Below, in pieces: positions 1-10,243 of a DNA stretch of 64,000 nt (positions within the stretch are counted from its first letter, which is position 1; every line of letters begins with the position of its first letter). Origin of the DNA: Desulfuromonas acetoxidans DSM 684. Its GTDB lineage: Bacteria; Desulfobacterota; Desulfuromonadia; Desulfuromonadales; Desulfuromonadaceae. The notes beneath the pieces were generated by a model that saw only the letters and a list, made by a program, of their open reading frames with translations, was not told the origin of the DNA and searched no databases. The translations under genes and the position numbers were made by a program. Location of the stretch: contig NZ_AAEW02000008.1 in assembly GCF_000167355.1 (NCBI RefSeq), forward strand, positions 1-64,000, written 5' to 3'.

Positions 1-305
1 GAAAAAAAGAATATAGAACTACACCATCGACAAATTAGAGAAAATGTTTGTTGCGGTCAAGCGTTTTAAGTAAAAAAAAGCATTCCATGATGACGGTTGG
101 TTTCATGGTTGGCGATGAAAAGATCAGTGTTGGCGGTTGCTATTTGCCCTGATAATTGTTACACATCAACAGTTCATCTAAAGCGATGTTTTTCCGGTTA
201 AAACGATCACGAATAAAAGTATCATGTGCTCCATCGTAAAGGCCTGCAACCTGTTGTCGGGCCTTTGGTTTCATGGTGCTTTGGTTCAGGCGGAGGTTGT
301 GGTTT
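1..305. other. non-coding leader upstream of mgtE
   Basis: No convincing coding sequence is seen here. The stretch is AT-rich to about 230. It then contains a hairpin at 238-266 (arms AAAGGCC and GGCCTTT, with inner CAAC/GTTG pairing) about 40 bases before the mgtE start. There is no T-run after it, so it is not a classical terminator. A leader hairpin ahead of an Mg transporter could be regulatory, but I do not recognise an M-box. A GATAAT at 151-156 is a possible -10 element without a good -35. Confidence 0.4.
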
Positions 306-1661
306 ATGGATCAGAAAGTACAGATGTTGCTGGAAACGGTCAGGAAGCTGATTCGTCGCGGCGCTCATCCCAACCTGAACAATCTTTTGAAGAAAACCCA
401 CCCGGCGGATATCGCCCATCTGTTTCGTTACCTCGATCTCAAGGAGCAGCGGGTCCTGTTTCATCTGGTCGAAGATGTGGATACCGCCGCCGAAGTCCTC
501 TCGGAGATCGAGCACAGTGTCAGTGCCCAGTTGCTCGAACAGATCGAAAAAGAGACTATCGTTCATGTGCTGCAGCATATGCCCTACGACGATGCCGTCG
601 ATATTATCCAAAACATGCCGGAAGAGCTGGCCGAGGAAGTTCTCGACAGTATGCAGGATGACTGTTCTGATGAGATCGAACAGCTCATGCAATATCAGGA
701 GGACACTGCCGGCGGTATCATGTCGACGGAGATTTTCTCCCTGCGCGAAGATATTACCGCCCGTCAGGCCATCGAAGCACTTCAGGAGGCTGAAGATGTT
801 GAGATGGTTTTCTATCTGTATGTCACCGACATGTACAATCACCTGGTCGGCGTGCTTTCGCTGCGCCAGTTGCTGATGGTGCCTCCCGGTCGCTGTTTGC
901 GGGATATTGTGTCACCCGATGTGATCAGTGTGCGGGCGGATACCGACCAGGAAGAGGTGGCCCAGCTGGTCGCCAAATATAATATCCTGGCGATTCCGGT
1001 TGTCGACGACCACAACAAACTGCTGGGGATTATCACCGTCGATGATGTCATCGACGTCATGCGCCAAGAGGCCACCGAGGATATCTATAAAATGGCCGGT
1101 GCCAGCGAAGAGGAGCTGATGTACGGCTATAAGTCGTTTAAGATCGCTCGCTTGCGCCTGCCGTGGCTGCTGGTCAACCTGCTTGGTGGTGTGGTTACCG
1201 GTTATCTGATGTGGTGGTTTCAGTTGACACTCAAAGAGGTGATCGCCCTGATCTCCTTTATTCCGGTTATCACTGGCATGGGCGGTAACGTCGGTGGTCA
1301 ATCTGCGACGATTGTCGTACGCGGCTTTGCCACGGGACGGATCGATTTTACCACCCTGCGGCAGGTGTTTTTTAAAGAGCTGCGTGTTGGTTTGATCATG
1401 GGTTTGGTCTGTGGCCTGGTGGTGGGCGGCATCGCCATTGTCTGGCACCATAACCCCTATCTGGGGCTGGTGGTCGGTTCGGCAATGACGATCGCCATGA
1501 CCGTGGCGGCAACCATGGGTGTGCTGGCTCCGGCTTTTTTCAAACGGATCGGCATTGACCCGGCGATTGCTTCAACTCCGTTTGTTCAGACCTCCAACGA
1601 CATTACCGGTATTCTGATCTATTTCGGCATGGCAACCCTGTTTATCAGTAACCTTCACTAG
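306..1661 (+). CDS. mgtE: MgtE-family magnesium transporter
   Basis: This encodes a Mg2+ (possibly Co2+) channel of the inner membrane. The 451-residue length is typical for MgtE. Domains in order are an N-terminal helical Mg-sensing domain (about 1-125), a pair of CBS domains (about 130-250, including the VVDDHNKLLGIITVDDV segment) and a membrane domain (about 270-450) with the conserved GGNVGGQSA pore segment. The ATG at 306 was chosen because GGAGG lies 9 bases upstream. A start at 273 in the same frame would add 11 residues that do not look like the family and has no ribosome site. A leader hairpin lies just upstream. The family and function are well supported; the exact ion is inferred. 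Confidence 0.95.
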   Translation: MDQKVQMLLETVRKLIRRGAHPNLNNLLKKTHPADIAHLFRYLDLKEQRVLFHLVEDVDTAAEVLSEIEHSVSAQLLEQIEKETIVHVLQHMPYDDAVDIIQNMPEELAEEVLDSMQDDCSDEIEQLMQYQEDTAGGIMSTEIFSLREDITARQAIEALQEAEDVEMVFYLYVTDMYNHLVGVLSLRQLLMVPPGRCLRDIVSPDVISVRADTDQEEVAQLVAKYNILAIPVVDDHNKLLGIITVDDVIDVMRQEATEDIYKMAGASEEELMYGYKSFKIARLRLPWLLVNLLGGVVTGYLMWWFQLTLKEVIALISFIPVITGMGGNVGGQSATIVVRGFATGRIDFTTLRQVFFKELRVGLIMGLVCGLVVGGIAIVWHHNPYLGLVVGSAMTIAMTVAATMGVLAPAFFKRIGIDPAIASTPFVQTSNDITGILIYFGMATLFISNLH

Positions 1662-1834
1662 AAGCCTGTCGGATTTTCCATGGACCTTCTACGACCTTAT
1701 CCGATCAGCTCCTGTTTCCGATCTTTTTCGACAAAGAGCGACAGGTTGTTGCCGGCCAATAATCGAATGACTGGTCTCAATCCGCCGATTGCACGCGACT
1801 GTTTGGCGCGTCCGAAAGCCTCCAGAGCCTGACC

Positions 1835-2590
1835 ATGGATGGCAGCCCCTGCGAAGCGATTGTTCTGCGTTGTACCGATTATGGTGAAGCAGATCGCATT
1901 GTGACTCTGCTGACCCGTGATCATGGCATCTGTGGCGCTTTTGCCCGCAATGCCCGCAGCAGCCGACGCCGTTTTGGTGGTGCCTTGCACCCGTTCAGCC
2001 GTTTGCGCATCACTTGGCAGACTCGGCGCCGTGGTGGTTTGCCTCAGCTCGCTGAAGTGGAACTGCTTGATGGTGCTCACGGTCTGATGACCAATCTGGA
2101 CGGCATGGCTCTGGCTGCTTACGGTTGTGAACTGATTATGGCCCTGTGGCCGGAAGAGCAGGCCATCCCCGAAGTGTATGATCTGTTGCGCTCCTTTTTG
2201 CCTGCTGCAGCTTCTAGCGGGGCCGGTGAAACGCTTCGGTTATTGATGGAACTGCGTTTGCTTGATGCCGCAGGATTGCTGCCCCATCTCGGTCATTGTG
2301 GTGAATGCTGGGCTGTGCTGGGAGCGGGGGAATACCGCTTTGATGCGGCTCGCGGCGGCACGCTGTGCGCGGCTTGTGCATACGGACATCACGGTGGTGT
2401 GGTGGTAGATGCCCTGACCCTCGGCAGTCTGGTGCGCTTGCTTCAGGTCGACCCGTTGGTTTTCGAAGGGATTCGTCTCAGCCCGTTGACCGTCACTCAG
2501 GCGGGTGAACTGCTTCACCATTGCGTCGAAGAAACCGTTGGCCGCCCCCTGAAAAGTGAGCGCTTTCTCGCCAGTCTCAAGGGCGTTTAA
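1835..2590 (+). CDS. recO: DNA repair protein RecO
   Basis: RecO acts with RecF and RecR in loading RecA at single-stranded gaps. This 251-residue protein has the usual N-terminal OB-fold (about 1-80, starting CEAIVLRCTDYGEADRIV) and a C-terminal helical domain. It carries a four-cysteine zinc motif, C-x2-C in HCGECW and C-x2-C in LCAACA, at about 152-180. The ATG at 1835 has only a weak ribosome site, and 173 bases separate it from mgtE, so a GTG or TTG start a little upstream is possible. It lies just ahead of the glyQ promoter. Confidence 0.92.
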   Translation: MDGSPCEAIVLRCTDYGEADRIVTLLTRDHGICGAFARNARSSRRRFGGALHPFSRLRITWQTRRRGGLPQLAEVELLDGAHGLMTNLDGMALAAYGCELIMALWPEEQAIPEVYDLLRSFLPAAASSGAGETLRLLMELRLLDAAGLLPHLGHCGECWAVLGAGEYRFDAARGGTLCAACAYGHHGGVVVDALTLGSLVRLLQVDPLVFEGIRLSPLTVTQAGELLHHCVEETVGRPLKSERFLASLKGV

Positions 2591-2604
2591 ACCAGAGTTT
2601 TGCC

Positions 2605-2634
2605 TTGACATTTCCGCCTTGAATGGGCTACTAC
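2605..2634 (+). promoter_or_regulatory. sigma-70 type promoter for glyQ-glyS-ppdK
   Basis: A perfect TTGACA -35 box lies at 2605-2610. An 18-base spacer separates it from TACTAC at 2629-2634, about 105 bases ahead of the glyQ start. The position just after recO suggests that glyQ begins a new transcript. Confidence 0.45.
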
Positions 2635-2739
2635 TCTTGATTTTACAACAGGTTGCCTTTGCCGTGTATGCAATGTGACTTGTCGTGTTTGATATTCATT
2701 CCGTTCGCGGTCGATCCGGCTGCCCTCTCGGAGGTTAAT

Positions 2740-3609
2740 GTGACTTTTCAGGATTTGATTCTGTCGCTGCAGAATTACTGGGCCCAGCAAGGCTGTGTCA
2801 TCCAGCAACCCTACGATATCGAAAAAGGTGCGGGAACGTTTAACCCGGCCACGTTTCTGCGTTCCCTTGGTCCCGAGCCTTGGAACGTTGCCTATGTTGA
2901 GCCGTCACGCCGTCCCACCGACGGTCGCTACGGTGAAAACCCCAACCGGCTGCAACACTATTACCAGTTTCAGGTCATCCTCAAGCCGGCCCCGCTCAAT
3001 ATTCAGGAGCTGTACCTTGACTCCCTGAAAAGTTTTGGTATTGATTCAGCCAGCCACGACATCCGTTTTGTTGAGGACGATTGGGAATCGCCGACACTCG
3101 GTGCCTGGGGCCTGGGGTGGGAAGTGTGGCTCGATGGCATGGAAATCACCCAGTTCACCTATTTTCAGCAGGTCGGCGGGATCGATCTCAAACCGATTCC
3201 CGGTGAGATCACCTACGGCTGTGAGCGGATAGCCATGTACCTGCAGGGCGTGGATAATGTCTACGATCTGGAATGGATTGATGGCGTCAAATATGGTGAT
3301 ATTCACCACCAGACCGAAGTCGAGTTCTCGGCCTACAACTTTGAAGAAGCCGATACGGGCATGCTGTTTCAGCTGTTCGACATGTACGAAAAGGAGTGCA
3401 CCAAACTGGCACAAAAAGATCTGGTGTTCCCGGCGTATGACTTTGTTATGAAGGCGTCCCACGCGTTTAACCTGCTTGATGCTCGAGGCGCGATTTCCGT
3501 GACCGAGCGCGCGCACTACATCGGTCGGGTGCGTAATCTGTCGCGTCTGTGTGCCGAGGGCTATGTGGCACAACGCGAACGGCTGGGATTTCCGCTGCTG
3601 AAAAAATAA
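2740..3609 (+). CDS. glyQ: glycyl-tRNA synthetase alpha subunit
   Basis: This is the catalytic subunit of the bacterial alpha2beta2 glycyl-tRNA synthetase, which charges tRNA-Gly in the cytoplasm. It begins [18 protein letters not shown] and contains the family signature [17 protein letters not shown] and the [19 protein letters not shown] region (broken here only by wording). The GTG at 2740 gives 289 residues, the normal length, with CGGAGG 5 bases upstream. An in-frame ATG at 2653 would add 29 residues that do not match the family. It is followed after 94 bases by glyS, as is usual. Confidence 0.96.
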   Translation: MTFQDLILSLQNYWAQQGCVIQQPYDIEKGAGTFNPATFLRSLGPEPWNVAYVEPSRRPTDGRYGENPNRLQHYYQFQVILKPAPLNIQELYLDSLKSFGIDSASHDIRFVEDDWESPTLGAWGLGWEVWLDGMEITQFTYFQQVGGIDLKPIPGEITYGCERIAMYLQGVDNVYDLEWIDGVKYGDIHHQTEVEFSAYNFEEADTGMLFQLFDMYEKECTKLAQKDLVFPAYDFVMKASHAFNLLDARGAISVTERAHYIGRVRNLSRLCAEGYVAQRERLGFPLLKK

Positions 3610-3624
3610 CGATGATACTCTCAG

Positions 3625-3643
3625 ACCACGGTTTTGCCGTGGT
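3625..3643 (+). other. hairpin between glyQ and glyS
   Basis: A perfect 7-bp stem (ACCACGG and CCGTGGT) with a 5-base loop sits 15 bases after the glyQ stop and 60 bases before glyS. Only a short TT follows, so it is a weak terminator at best. It may adjust the ratio of the two subunits or protect an RNA end. Confidence 0.4.
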
Positions 3644-3703
3644 TTGTGATTTATGGACTGTGGACGGTTCCCGGTTGTCGCCGGGACCGATGGAGTAGAT
3701 ATT

Positions 3704-5770
3704 ATGGCAAAAGAATTGTTTCTGGAGATAGGGACTGAAGAAATTCCTGCCGGGATGTTACCGGTGGCCATGCGTGATCTCGAACGAATGATGCGCAAGG
3801 AACTCACCAATGCCCGGGTTGCTTTTGGCGATGTGACTACCTATGCCACGCCGCGCCGCCTGGTGCTTTCGGTCGCTGATGTGGCCGAAGAACAGGAGCG
3901 CCAGGAACTCAACCTTTCCGGCCCGTCGGTCAAAGTCGCCTTTGATGCGGACGGCAACCCGACTAAGGCAGCGCTGGGTTTCGCCCGTTCCAATGGTGTC
4001 GACGTTTCCGAACTGACCCAACAGGAAACCGAAAAAGGAACCTATCTGTTTCTGTCCAAAGTGATTGAAGGCCAGCCGATCAAAGAACAGTTGCCGGAAA
4101 TTATGGAACGGATCGTCAGCAGTTTGTCGTTCAAGAAATCGATGCGCTGGAAAGATCTCGATGTCCGTTTTGCCCGTCCGGTCCATTGGTTGATCGCTCT
4201 GTTCGGTGGTGAGGTAATTCCGTTCTCCTGGGGCAATCTGACGTCCGGTAACACCTCCTACGGTCACCGCTTCATGGCCCCGGCTGGTTTTGACGTTACC
4301 GGCCTGGACGATTTTGTTGCCAAGGCGCGTGAGCACTTTGTCATTGTTGACCCTGAAGAGCGCAAGCAGATCATTGCTCGCGAAATCGAGCGTGTCGCCG
4401 GTGAAGAGGGTGGTGCTTTAAATGTGGACGAAGACTTGCTTGAAGAAGTGGCCTATCTGGTGGAAGATCCCACCCCGCTGTGCGGTAGCTTTGAAGAGGA
4501 GTTTTTGCAACTGCCCGATGAACTGCTGATCACCAGCATGAAGGAGCATCAGCGCTACTTCACCCTGGCCGATACTGAAGGGCGTCTGTTGCCGAAATTT
4601 ATCACCATTTCCAACACCCGGCCGACCGATCCCGACGTGGTTGTTAAAGGCAATGAGCGCGTGTTGCGTGCCCGTCTTTCCGATGCGATGTTCTTCTGGA
4701 AGGAAGACCAGAAAACCCCGTTGGAAAACCGCCTCGAAGCGTTGAAAAACGTGGTGTATCAGGCCCAGCTCGGCACCAGCTATGCCAAGGTGCAGCGCTT
4801 CACTGCTCTGGCCGAAGATCTGGCCAGCCAGTTTGACAGCGAGGTGGTTGAGCTGACCCGACGCGCCGCCCAACTGTGTAAATGCGATCTGGAAACCGGT
4901 ATGGTTTACGAGTTTCCTGAGCTGCAGGGTGTTATGGGGCGTGAATACGCTGCCATCGAAGGGGAAGACCCCCGCGTGGCCAAGGCGATCTTTGAGCACT
5001 ACCTGCCGGTTCAGGCCGGCGGTGATCTGCCCAGCGATAATGTTGGGGCGTTTGTGTCTATCGCTGACAAGATTGACACCATTTGCGGTTGCTTCGGTGT
5101 CGGCCTGATCCCGACCGGAACGGCCGATCCCTATGCACTGCGCCGTTGCGCGATCGGTGTGCTCAATATTCTGCTCGACCGTGGTTTCACCGTCTCTATC
5201 CCAGAGCTGGTGGCCAAGGCGGTCAAGCAATTGGAAGACAAGCTGAATCGCAGTGTCGAGGAAGTGACCGCGGATGTGGTCGAATTCATCCGCCTGCGTT
5301 TTGTCAATATGATGACGGGTCCGGAGACGGCTACCGATGTTGTAGAAGCCGTTCTTGCCGCTCGTTTCGACAATGTGATGGATGCCCGCCAGCGGATTGA
5401 AGCGCTGTCGGCAATGAAGCAACAACCTGAATTCGAAGCCCTGGCAGCAACATTCAAACGGGTCGGTAACATCATTAAGGGGGGTGTGACCGATGCAGTT
5501 GATGCTGAGTGCTTTGAGCAGGACTGTGAGAGAGAGATGTATGGAGCGTTACAGCAGGTTCAGCAGGACGTGGCCCGTCTAATGGCGGACGGCGACTATC
5601 CTGGTGCATTGCGTGCCATCGGTTCTCTTCGCCCAGCTGTGGATGCCTTCTTTGATGGCGTCATGGTGATGGCGGAAGATGAAGCGGTCAAACGTAATCG
5701 ACTGGCTCTGTTGACACAGGTTGCCGGGCTGTTTGCCGGTTTGGCGGATTTTTCCCGGATTGCGGCATAA
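3704..5770 (+). CDS. glyS: glycyl-tRNA synthetase beta subunit
   Basis: This is the tRNA-binding subunit of glycyl-tRNA synthetase. The 688 residues begin AKELFLEIGTEEIPAGML, the hallmark start of GlyS, and continue through the HD-like and anticodon-binding C-terminal regions. The ATG at 3704 is preceded by GGAG at 3692-3695. A start at 3653 would add 17 atypical residues. The gene is downstream of glyQ and 64 bases upstream of ppdK on the same strand, so the three genes are probably co-transcribed. No defect was seen. Confidence 0.96.
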   Translation: MAKELFLEIGTEEIPAGMLPVAMRDLERMMRKELTNARVAFGDVTTYATPRRLVLSVADVAEEQERQELNLSGPSVKVAFDADGNPTKAALGFARSNGVDVSELTQQETEKGTYLFLSKVIEGQPIKEQLPEIMERIVSSLSFKKSMRWKDLDVRFARPVHWLIALFGGEVIPFSWGNLTSGNTSYGHRFMAPAGFDVTGLDDFVAKAREHFVIVDPEERKQIIAREIERVAGEEGGALNVDEDLLEEVAYLVEDPTPLCGSFEEEFLQLPDELLITSMKEHQRYFTLADTEGRLLPKFITISNTRPTDPDVVVKGNERVLRARLSDAMFFWKEDQKTPLENRLEALKNVVYQAQLGTSYAKVQRFTALAEDLASQFDSEVVELTRRAAQLCKCDLETGMVYEFPELQGVMGREYAAIEGEDPRVAKAIFEHYLPVQAGGDLPSDNVGAFVSIADKIDTICGCFGVGLIPTGTADPYALRRCAIGVLNILLDRGFTVSIPELVAKAVKQLEDKLNRSVEEVTADVVEFIRLRFVNMMTGPETATDVVEAVLAARFDNVMDARQRIEALSAMKQQPEFEALAATFKRVGNIIKGGVTDAVDAECFEQDCEREMYGALQQVQQDVARLMADGDYPGALRAIGSLRPAVDAFFDGVMVMAEDEAVKRNRLALLTQVAGLFAGLADFSRIAA

Positions 5771-5771
5771 T

Positions 5772-5790
5772 CTTACCAACGTGTGGTAAG
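5772..5790 (+). other. hairpin between glyS and ppdK
   Basis: A perfect 7-bp stem (CTTACCA and TGGTAAG) with loop ACGTG begins 2 bases after the glyS stop. No T-run follows, so read-through into ppdK is likely. It may be an RNA-processing or stability element. Confidence 0.35.
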
Positions 5791-5834
5791 AGGCGCATTC
5801 AGGTATTACCAACATTTTGTGAGGAGGACGACTG

Positions 5835-8504
5835 ATGGCAGTCAAGTACGTGTATTTCTTCGGCGATGGCAACGCTGAAGGGACAGGATCAATGAAGAAT
5901 CTGTTGGGGGGCAAAGGGGCCAATCTGGCTGAAATGACCTCCATCGGCTTGCCGGTGCCCGCCGGTTTCACCATTACCACCGAGGTATGCACCGAGTTTT
6001 ATAAAAACGACCGCAATTATCCGGCGGAACTCAAAGGCCAGGTCGATGCCCAGCTTCAGCAAGTGGAGCAGCTCATGGGTAAGGAATTCGGCGATTCTGA
6101 AAACCCGTTGTTGGTGTCAGTACGTTCCGGTGCCCGCGCATCCATGCCGGGGATGATGGATACAGTTCTCAACCTGGGCCTGAATGATGAGACGGTTAAA
6201 GGGATTGTTAAGCAGAGTGGTGATGAGCGCTTTGCCTATGACTCTTACCGCCGCTTTATCCAAATGTACGCCAATGTTGTTAAGAACATGGATGGCGAAG
6301 TTCTCGAAGATATCCTTGAGGAGATGAAAGAGAAGCGTGGTGTGGAAGAGGATACCGCTCTGACTGCCGAAGACCTCAAGGAACTGGTCACTCTGTTCAA
6401 AAATAAATACACCGAAGAGTTGGGTGAAGCGTTCCCGACCGACCCCGAAGAGCAACTGTGGGGTGCCATCGGCGCGGTATTCGGTTCGTGGATGAACCAG
6501 CGTGCCATCACCTACCGTCGTTTGAACAATATTCCGGCCGAGTGGGGCACCGCAGTCAACGTTCAGTCCATGGTCTACGGTAATATGGGTGACGATTGCG
6601 CTACCGGCGTGGCCTTTACCCGTAACCCCTCCACCGGCGAGAACCTGTTCTTCGGTGAGTTCCTGATCAATGCTCAGGGCGAGGATGTTGTTGCCGGTAT
6701 CCGTACGCCTCAGCCGATCAATAAAGCTGGTGGTGATGGAACTTTGCCCTCCATGGAAGAGGTGATGCCCGAGAGCTATAACCAGCTCATGGAGATTCAG
6801 CAGAAGCTGGAGAAACATTACCGTGACATGCAGGACATTGAGTTTACCATCGAAAAAGGCCGTCTGTTCATGCTGCAGACCCGTAACGGCAAGCGCACCG
6901 CCAAGGCTGCGGTCAAAGTTGCCGTTGATATGGTTAAAGAGGGCCTGATCACCGAAAAGGAAGCCGTGTTACGTGTTGCTCCCGAGCAGCTTGATCAACT
7001 GCTGCACCCCTCCCTCGATCCCAATGCCGACAAAACCGTGATTGCCAAAGGTCTGCCCGCGTCTCCAGGTGCAGCCTCCGGTGAGATTGTTTTCTCTGCG
7101 GATGAAGCTGAAGAAGCTAAGGCCATGGGACTGAAGGTGATTCTGGTACGTATCGAAACCAGCCCGGAAGATATTCATGGTATGCACGCTGCCGAAGGGA
7201 TTCTGACTGCGCGTGGAGGTATGACGTCCCACGCGGCTGTTGTTGCCCGTGGTATGGGGAAATGCTGTGTATCCGGTTGTGGTGAGATCAAGATCAACTA
7301 CGATACCCAGCAATTCACCGACAGCAAGGGCAATGTCTACAAAAAAGGCGACGTTGTGACCCTTGATGGTTCCAGCGGTGAAGTGATGAGCGGCACGGTT
7401 CCCACGGTTCAACCCGAGCTCACCGGTGATTTCGGCCTGCTCATGGAGTGGGTTGATTCAATCCGTCGCCTGAAAGTTCGTACCAACGCTGATACCCCGG
7501 CCGACTCTGCGGTCGCCCGCAGCTTTGGCGCCGAAGGTATTGGTCTGTGCCGTACCGAGCATATGTTCTTCGACGCCGACCGCATCATGGCGGTTCGTGA
7601 GATGATTCTTGCCGAAGACCTCGAAGGGCGCAAAGTGGCACTGGGTAAGATCATTGGTATGCAGCGTGATGATTTCCTCGGCTTGTTCCGTGAAATGAAG
7701 GGCCTGCCGGTGACCATTCGCCTGCTTGATCCGCCGTTGCACGAGTTCCTGCCTCATACCGACAAAGAGATCGATGAGCTGGCTGCCAGCATGAGTGTTC
7801 CGGCTGAAAAGCTCAAGCAGAAGGTTGACTTCCTCCATGAGTTCAACCCGATGCTCGGTCACCGTGGCTGCCGTCTCGGTATCACCTACCCCGAGGTGTA
7901 CGACATGCAGGTGCGCGCCATCATGGAAGCCGCCTGCTCTCTGGTCAAAAACGAGGGCTACGATATCGTTCCCGAGATCATGATTCCGCTGATCAGTGGC
8001 GTCAAAGAGCTGGAAATTCTCCGCGCCAACGCTGTGAAGGTTGCAGATGAGGTGATTGCCGAGTACGACGTTAAGGTGGAATATCTGGTCGGCACCATGA
8101 TTGAGTTGCCGCGTGCCGCGATTACTGCGGATCAGGTGGCCACCCAGGCCGAATTTTTCTCCTTCGGCACCAACGATTTGACGCAAACCACCTACGGCCT
8201 GTCCCGTGACGATGCCGGTAAGTTCCTGCCGCTGTATGTTGAGCAGGAGATCTTCCCGGAAGATCCGTTTGTCGCCATTGACCAGGATGGTGTTGGTGAG
8301 CTGGTCAAAATGGGCTGTGAAAAAGGGCGTCAGACCCGTCCCAACATTAAGCTGGGTATTTGTGGTGAGCACGGTGGTGAGCCGAGCAGTGTTATCTTCT
8401 GCCACAAAATCGGTCTCGACTACGTGTCCTGCTCGCCATACCGGGTGCCTATTGCCCGTTTGGCCGCCGCTCACGCAGTACTGCTTGAAGAGCCGGAAGC
8501 CTGA
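5835..8504 (+). CDS. ppdK: pyruvate, phosphate dikinase
   Basis: PPDK interconverts pyruvate + ATP + Pi with PEP + AMP + PPi and is common in anaerobes as a route to PEP. The 889 residues are full length. An N-terminal nucleotide-binding domain starts at GDGNAEG and carries [16 protein letters not shown]. The central phosphohistidine domain has the motif [18 protein letters not shown] (catalytic His about residue 464). The C-terminal TIM barrel binds PEP, with [10 protein letters not shown] and the late [10 protein letters not shown] with its catalytic Cys. GAGGAGG precedes the ATG by 8 bases, and a strong terminator follows at 8530. Confidence 0.97.
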   Translation: MAVKYVYFFGDGNAEGTGSMKNLLGGKGANLAEMTSIGLPVPAGFTITTEVCTEFYKNDRNYPAELKGQVDAQLQQVEQLMGKEFGDSENPLLVSVRSGARASMPGMMDTVLNLGLNDETVKGIVKQSGDERFAYDSYRRFIQMYANVVKNMDGEVLEDILEEMKEKRGVEEDTALTAEDLKELVTLFKNKYTEELGEAFPTDPEEQLWGAIGAVFGSWMNQRAITYRRLNNIPAEWGTAVNVQSMVYGNMGDDCATGVAFTRNPSTGENLFFGEFLINAQGEDVVAGIRTPQPINKAGGDGTLPSMEEVMPESYNQLMEIQQKLEKHYRDMQDIEFTIEKGRLFMLQTRNGKRTAKAAVKVAVDMVKEGLITEKEAVLRVAPEQLDQLLHPSLDPNADKTVIAKGLPASPGAASGEIVFSADEAEEAKAMGLKVILVRIETSPEDIHGMHAAEGILTARGGMTSHAAVVARGMGKCCVSGCGEIKINYDTQQFTDSKGNVYKKGDVVTLDGSSGEVMSGTVPTVQPELTGDFGLLMEWVDSIRRLKVRTNADTPADSAVARSFGAEGIGLCRTEHMFFDADRIMAVREMILAEDLEGRKVALGKIIGMQRDDFLGLFREMKGLPVTIRLLDPPLHEFLPHTDKEIDELAASMSVPAEKLKQKVDFLHEFNPMLGHRGCRLGITYPEVYDMQVRAIMEAACSLVKNEGYDIVPEIMIPLISGVKELEILRANAVKVADEVIAEYDVKVEYLVGTMIELPRAAITADQVATQAEFFSFGTNDLTQTTYGLSRDDAGKFLPLYVEQEIFPEDPFVAIDQDGVGELVKMGCEKGRQTRPNIKLGICGEHGGEPSSVIFCHKIGLDYVSCSPYRVPIARLAAAHAVLLEEPEA

Positions 8505-8529
8505 TTTTTCAAGATTCTTTGAGTACGTT

Positions 8530-8558
8530 AAAGCCCCCGCATCGCGGGGGCTTTTTTT
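8530..8558 (+). terminator. intrinsic terminator after ppdK
   Basis: An 11-bp GC-rich stem (AAAGCCCCCGC and GCGGGGGCTTT) with a 3-base loop runs into a T-rich tail at 8552-8558, 25 bases after the ppdK stop. Confidence 0.9.
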
Positions 8559-8571
8559 CTTTGGTAGGGCG

Positions 8572-9252
8572 ATGGATACAAACACAACAATTGAAGAACC
8601 GTGTCCTTTATGCCAGTCCGGTGGCAGTGTCCTGTTTGGTGAAGACCGGCGGCGCTGCTATTGGCGTTGTCCCTGTTGCAAACTGGTGTTTGTTGCGCGT
8701 TATGATCTGCCGACCTCACACGAGGAAAAAGCCGAGTACGATCTTCATGAAAACGCTCCGGAGGATGATGGTTATCGGCGTTTTCTCAGTCGCTTGTTCA
8801 ATCCGTTGCAACAGCGCCTTACCGACGATGCACTTGGGTTGGACTTTGGCTGCGGACCCGGACCGACTCTGTCGGTCATGGCCGCAGAATCTGGCCTGCC
8901 GATGAGGCTGTATGATCCGTTTTATGCCCCGGACCTCTCGGTGTTGGCGCATCGCTATGATTTTATTACCGCGACCGAGGTGGTTGAACATCTGCATCGT
9001 CCGGGGGCGGAACTCGATCGGTTATGGGATCTGCTGCAGCCGGGGGGAATCCTTGCCATCATGACCAAGCTGGTCATCGACCAGCAGGCGTTTACGACAT
9101 GGCATTATAAAAACGACCGGACCCATGTGCGCTTTTTTTCCCGTCAGACCTTTCACTGGTTAGCGGAAAAATGGCAAGCGCAACTGGCGTTTATCGATAA
9201 GGATGTTATTTTTCTGCGTAAGTCTGAGCTGAAAGAAGAGGGGGAGCGATGA
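8572..9252 (+). CDS. class I SAM-dependent methyltransferase with N-terminal zinc ribbon
   Basis: This is a predicted methyltransferase of unknown substrate, 226 residues. The front carries two Cys pairs (CPLC near 11 and CPCC near 33) that form a zinc-ribbon-like knuckle. The Rossmann core follows with motif I GLDFGCGPGPTLS (about 88-100), the acidic YDPFYAPD strand and a TATEVVEHL motif typical of Methyltransf_23-type enzymes. The ATG at 8572 lies right after the ppdK terminator; an upstream in-frame start would overlap ppdK and the terminator. The stop overlaps the next start (ATGA at 9249), so the two genes are translationally coupled. The substrate is not predictable from sequence. Confidence 0.82.
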   Translation: MDTNTTIEEPCPLCQSGGSVLFGEDRRRCYWRCPCCKLVFVARYDLPTSHEEKAEYDLHENAPEDDGYRRFLSRLFNPLQQRLTDDALGLDFGCGPGPTLSVMAAESGLPMRLYDPFYAPDLSVLAHRYDFITATEVVEHLHRPGAELDRLWDLLQPGGILAIMTKLVIDQQAFTTWHYKNDRTHVRFFSRQTFHWLAEKWQAQLAFIDKDVIFLRKSELKEEGER

Positions 9253-10214
9253 ATATTGTTGTGTTGGATGGCTATACTCTGAATTCCGGTGATCTGGACT
9301 GGGCACCGCTACAGGCCCTTGGCACGTGTGAAATCTATCCACGCACTGCGCCGGATCAAATTGTTGAGCGCGCCCGCAATGCCGAGATTGTTTTGACCAA
9401 TAAGGTGGTACTGGGCGAGAGGGAGCTGCTGGCGTTGCCGAAACTGCGTTACATTGGTGTGCTGGCGACCGGCACCAATGTCATTAATCTGGAAGTGGCT
9501 GCTCAGCGCCAAATTGTCGTTACCAATGTGCCCGCTTACAGCACCATGTCTGTAGCGCAGATGGTGTTCTCCCTGTTGCTGGAACTGGTGCAGCAGGTGG
9601 GGCATCATGACCGGCGTGTTCATGACGGGGCCTGGAGCGATAGTGTTGACTTCAGTTTTCGTGAAACCCCGTTGATGGAGTTGGACGGTCTGACGCTGGG
9701 GATTGTCGGTTTCGGCCATATCGGCCGGGCTGTGGCGCGGATTGGTGAAAGCTTTGGCATGAACGTGTTGGTGCATGTGCGTCGCTCTCACCGATTTAAG
9801 CAGTTGCATGAGGGGAATGGTCCGAGTGACGCTGAACTCGATCATTTATTCGCTCAATCCGATGTGGTCAGCCTGCATTGCCCGTTGACCGAGCAGACCC
9901 ATCATCTCGTTGATGAGCGGCGGTTGGCCTTGATGAAGCCGGGCGCAATTCTGATTAATACCGCACGTGGACCGTTGCTGGATGAAGTGGCGGTGGCCAA
10001 AGCGTTGCAGGAAGGACATTTGGGTGGCCTCGGTGTCGATGTGCTCAGCAGTGAGCCTCCGGCGACAGATAACCCATTATTGACTGCACCCCATTGTGTC
10101 ATTACTCCGCATATTGCCTGGGCAACTCTGGCGGCACGGCAACGGTTGTTGGAAACCGTGGTGGCTAATGTGGCGGCGTTTCAGGCGGGGGACCCGCAGA
10201 ATGTGGTCAATTAA
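9249..10214 (+). CDS. D-2-hydroxyacid dehydrogenase (glycerate dehydrogenase-like)
   Basis: This is an NAD(P)-dependent dehydrogenase acting on D-2-hydroxy acids, for example glycerate/hydroxypyruvate. The 321 residues show a split substrate domain and a Rossmann domain with GIVGFGHIGRAVARIG (about 153-168). The family signature LMKPGAILINTARGPLLDE (about 225-243) and the catalytic Arg (in NTARG), Glu and His (TPHIAW about 282) are present. GGGGGAG of the upstream gene end supplies the ribosome site. It overlaps the methyltransferase by 4 bases. The exact substrate cannot be fixed. Confidence 0.9.
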   Translation: MNIVVLDGYTLNSGDLDWAPLQALGTCEIYPRTAPDQIVERARNAEIVLTNKVVLGERELLALPKLRYIGVLATGTNVINLEVAAQRQIVVTNVPAYSTMSVAQMVFSLLLELVQQVGHHDRRVHDGAWSDSVDFSFRETPLMELDGLTLGIVGFGHIGRAVARIGESFGMNVLVHVRRSHRFKQLHEGNGPSDAELDHLFAQSDVVSLHCPLTEQTHHLVDERRLALMKPGAILINTARGPLLDEVAVAKALQEGHLGGLGVDVLSSEPPATDNPLLTAPHCVITPHIAWATLAARQRLLETVVANVAAFQAGDPQNVVN

Positions 10215-10243
10215 AGGGGAAATATTGTTTGTTGTTTAACGCC

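Noticed and set aside
2635-2739. T-box or glycine riboswitch ahead of glyQ
   Set aside because: The leader is only about 100 bases and lacks the T-box sequence or a glycine aptamer core.
4418-5425. 335-codon frame antisense to glyS
   Set aside because: It is a shadow of glyS, with His/Gln-rich content typical of reverse translation of a coding strand.
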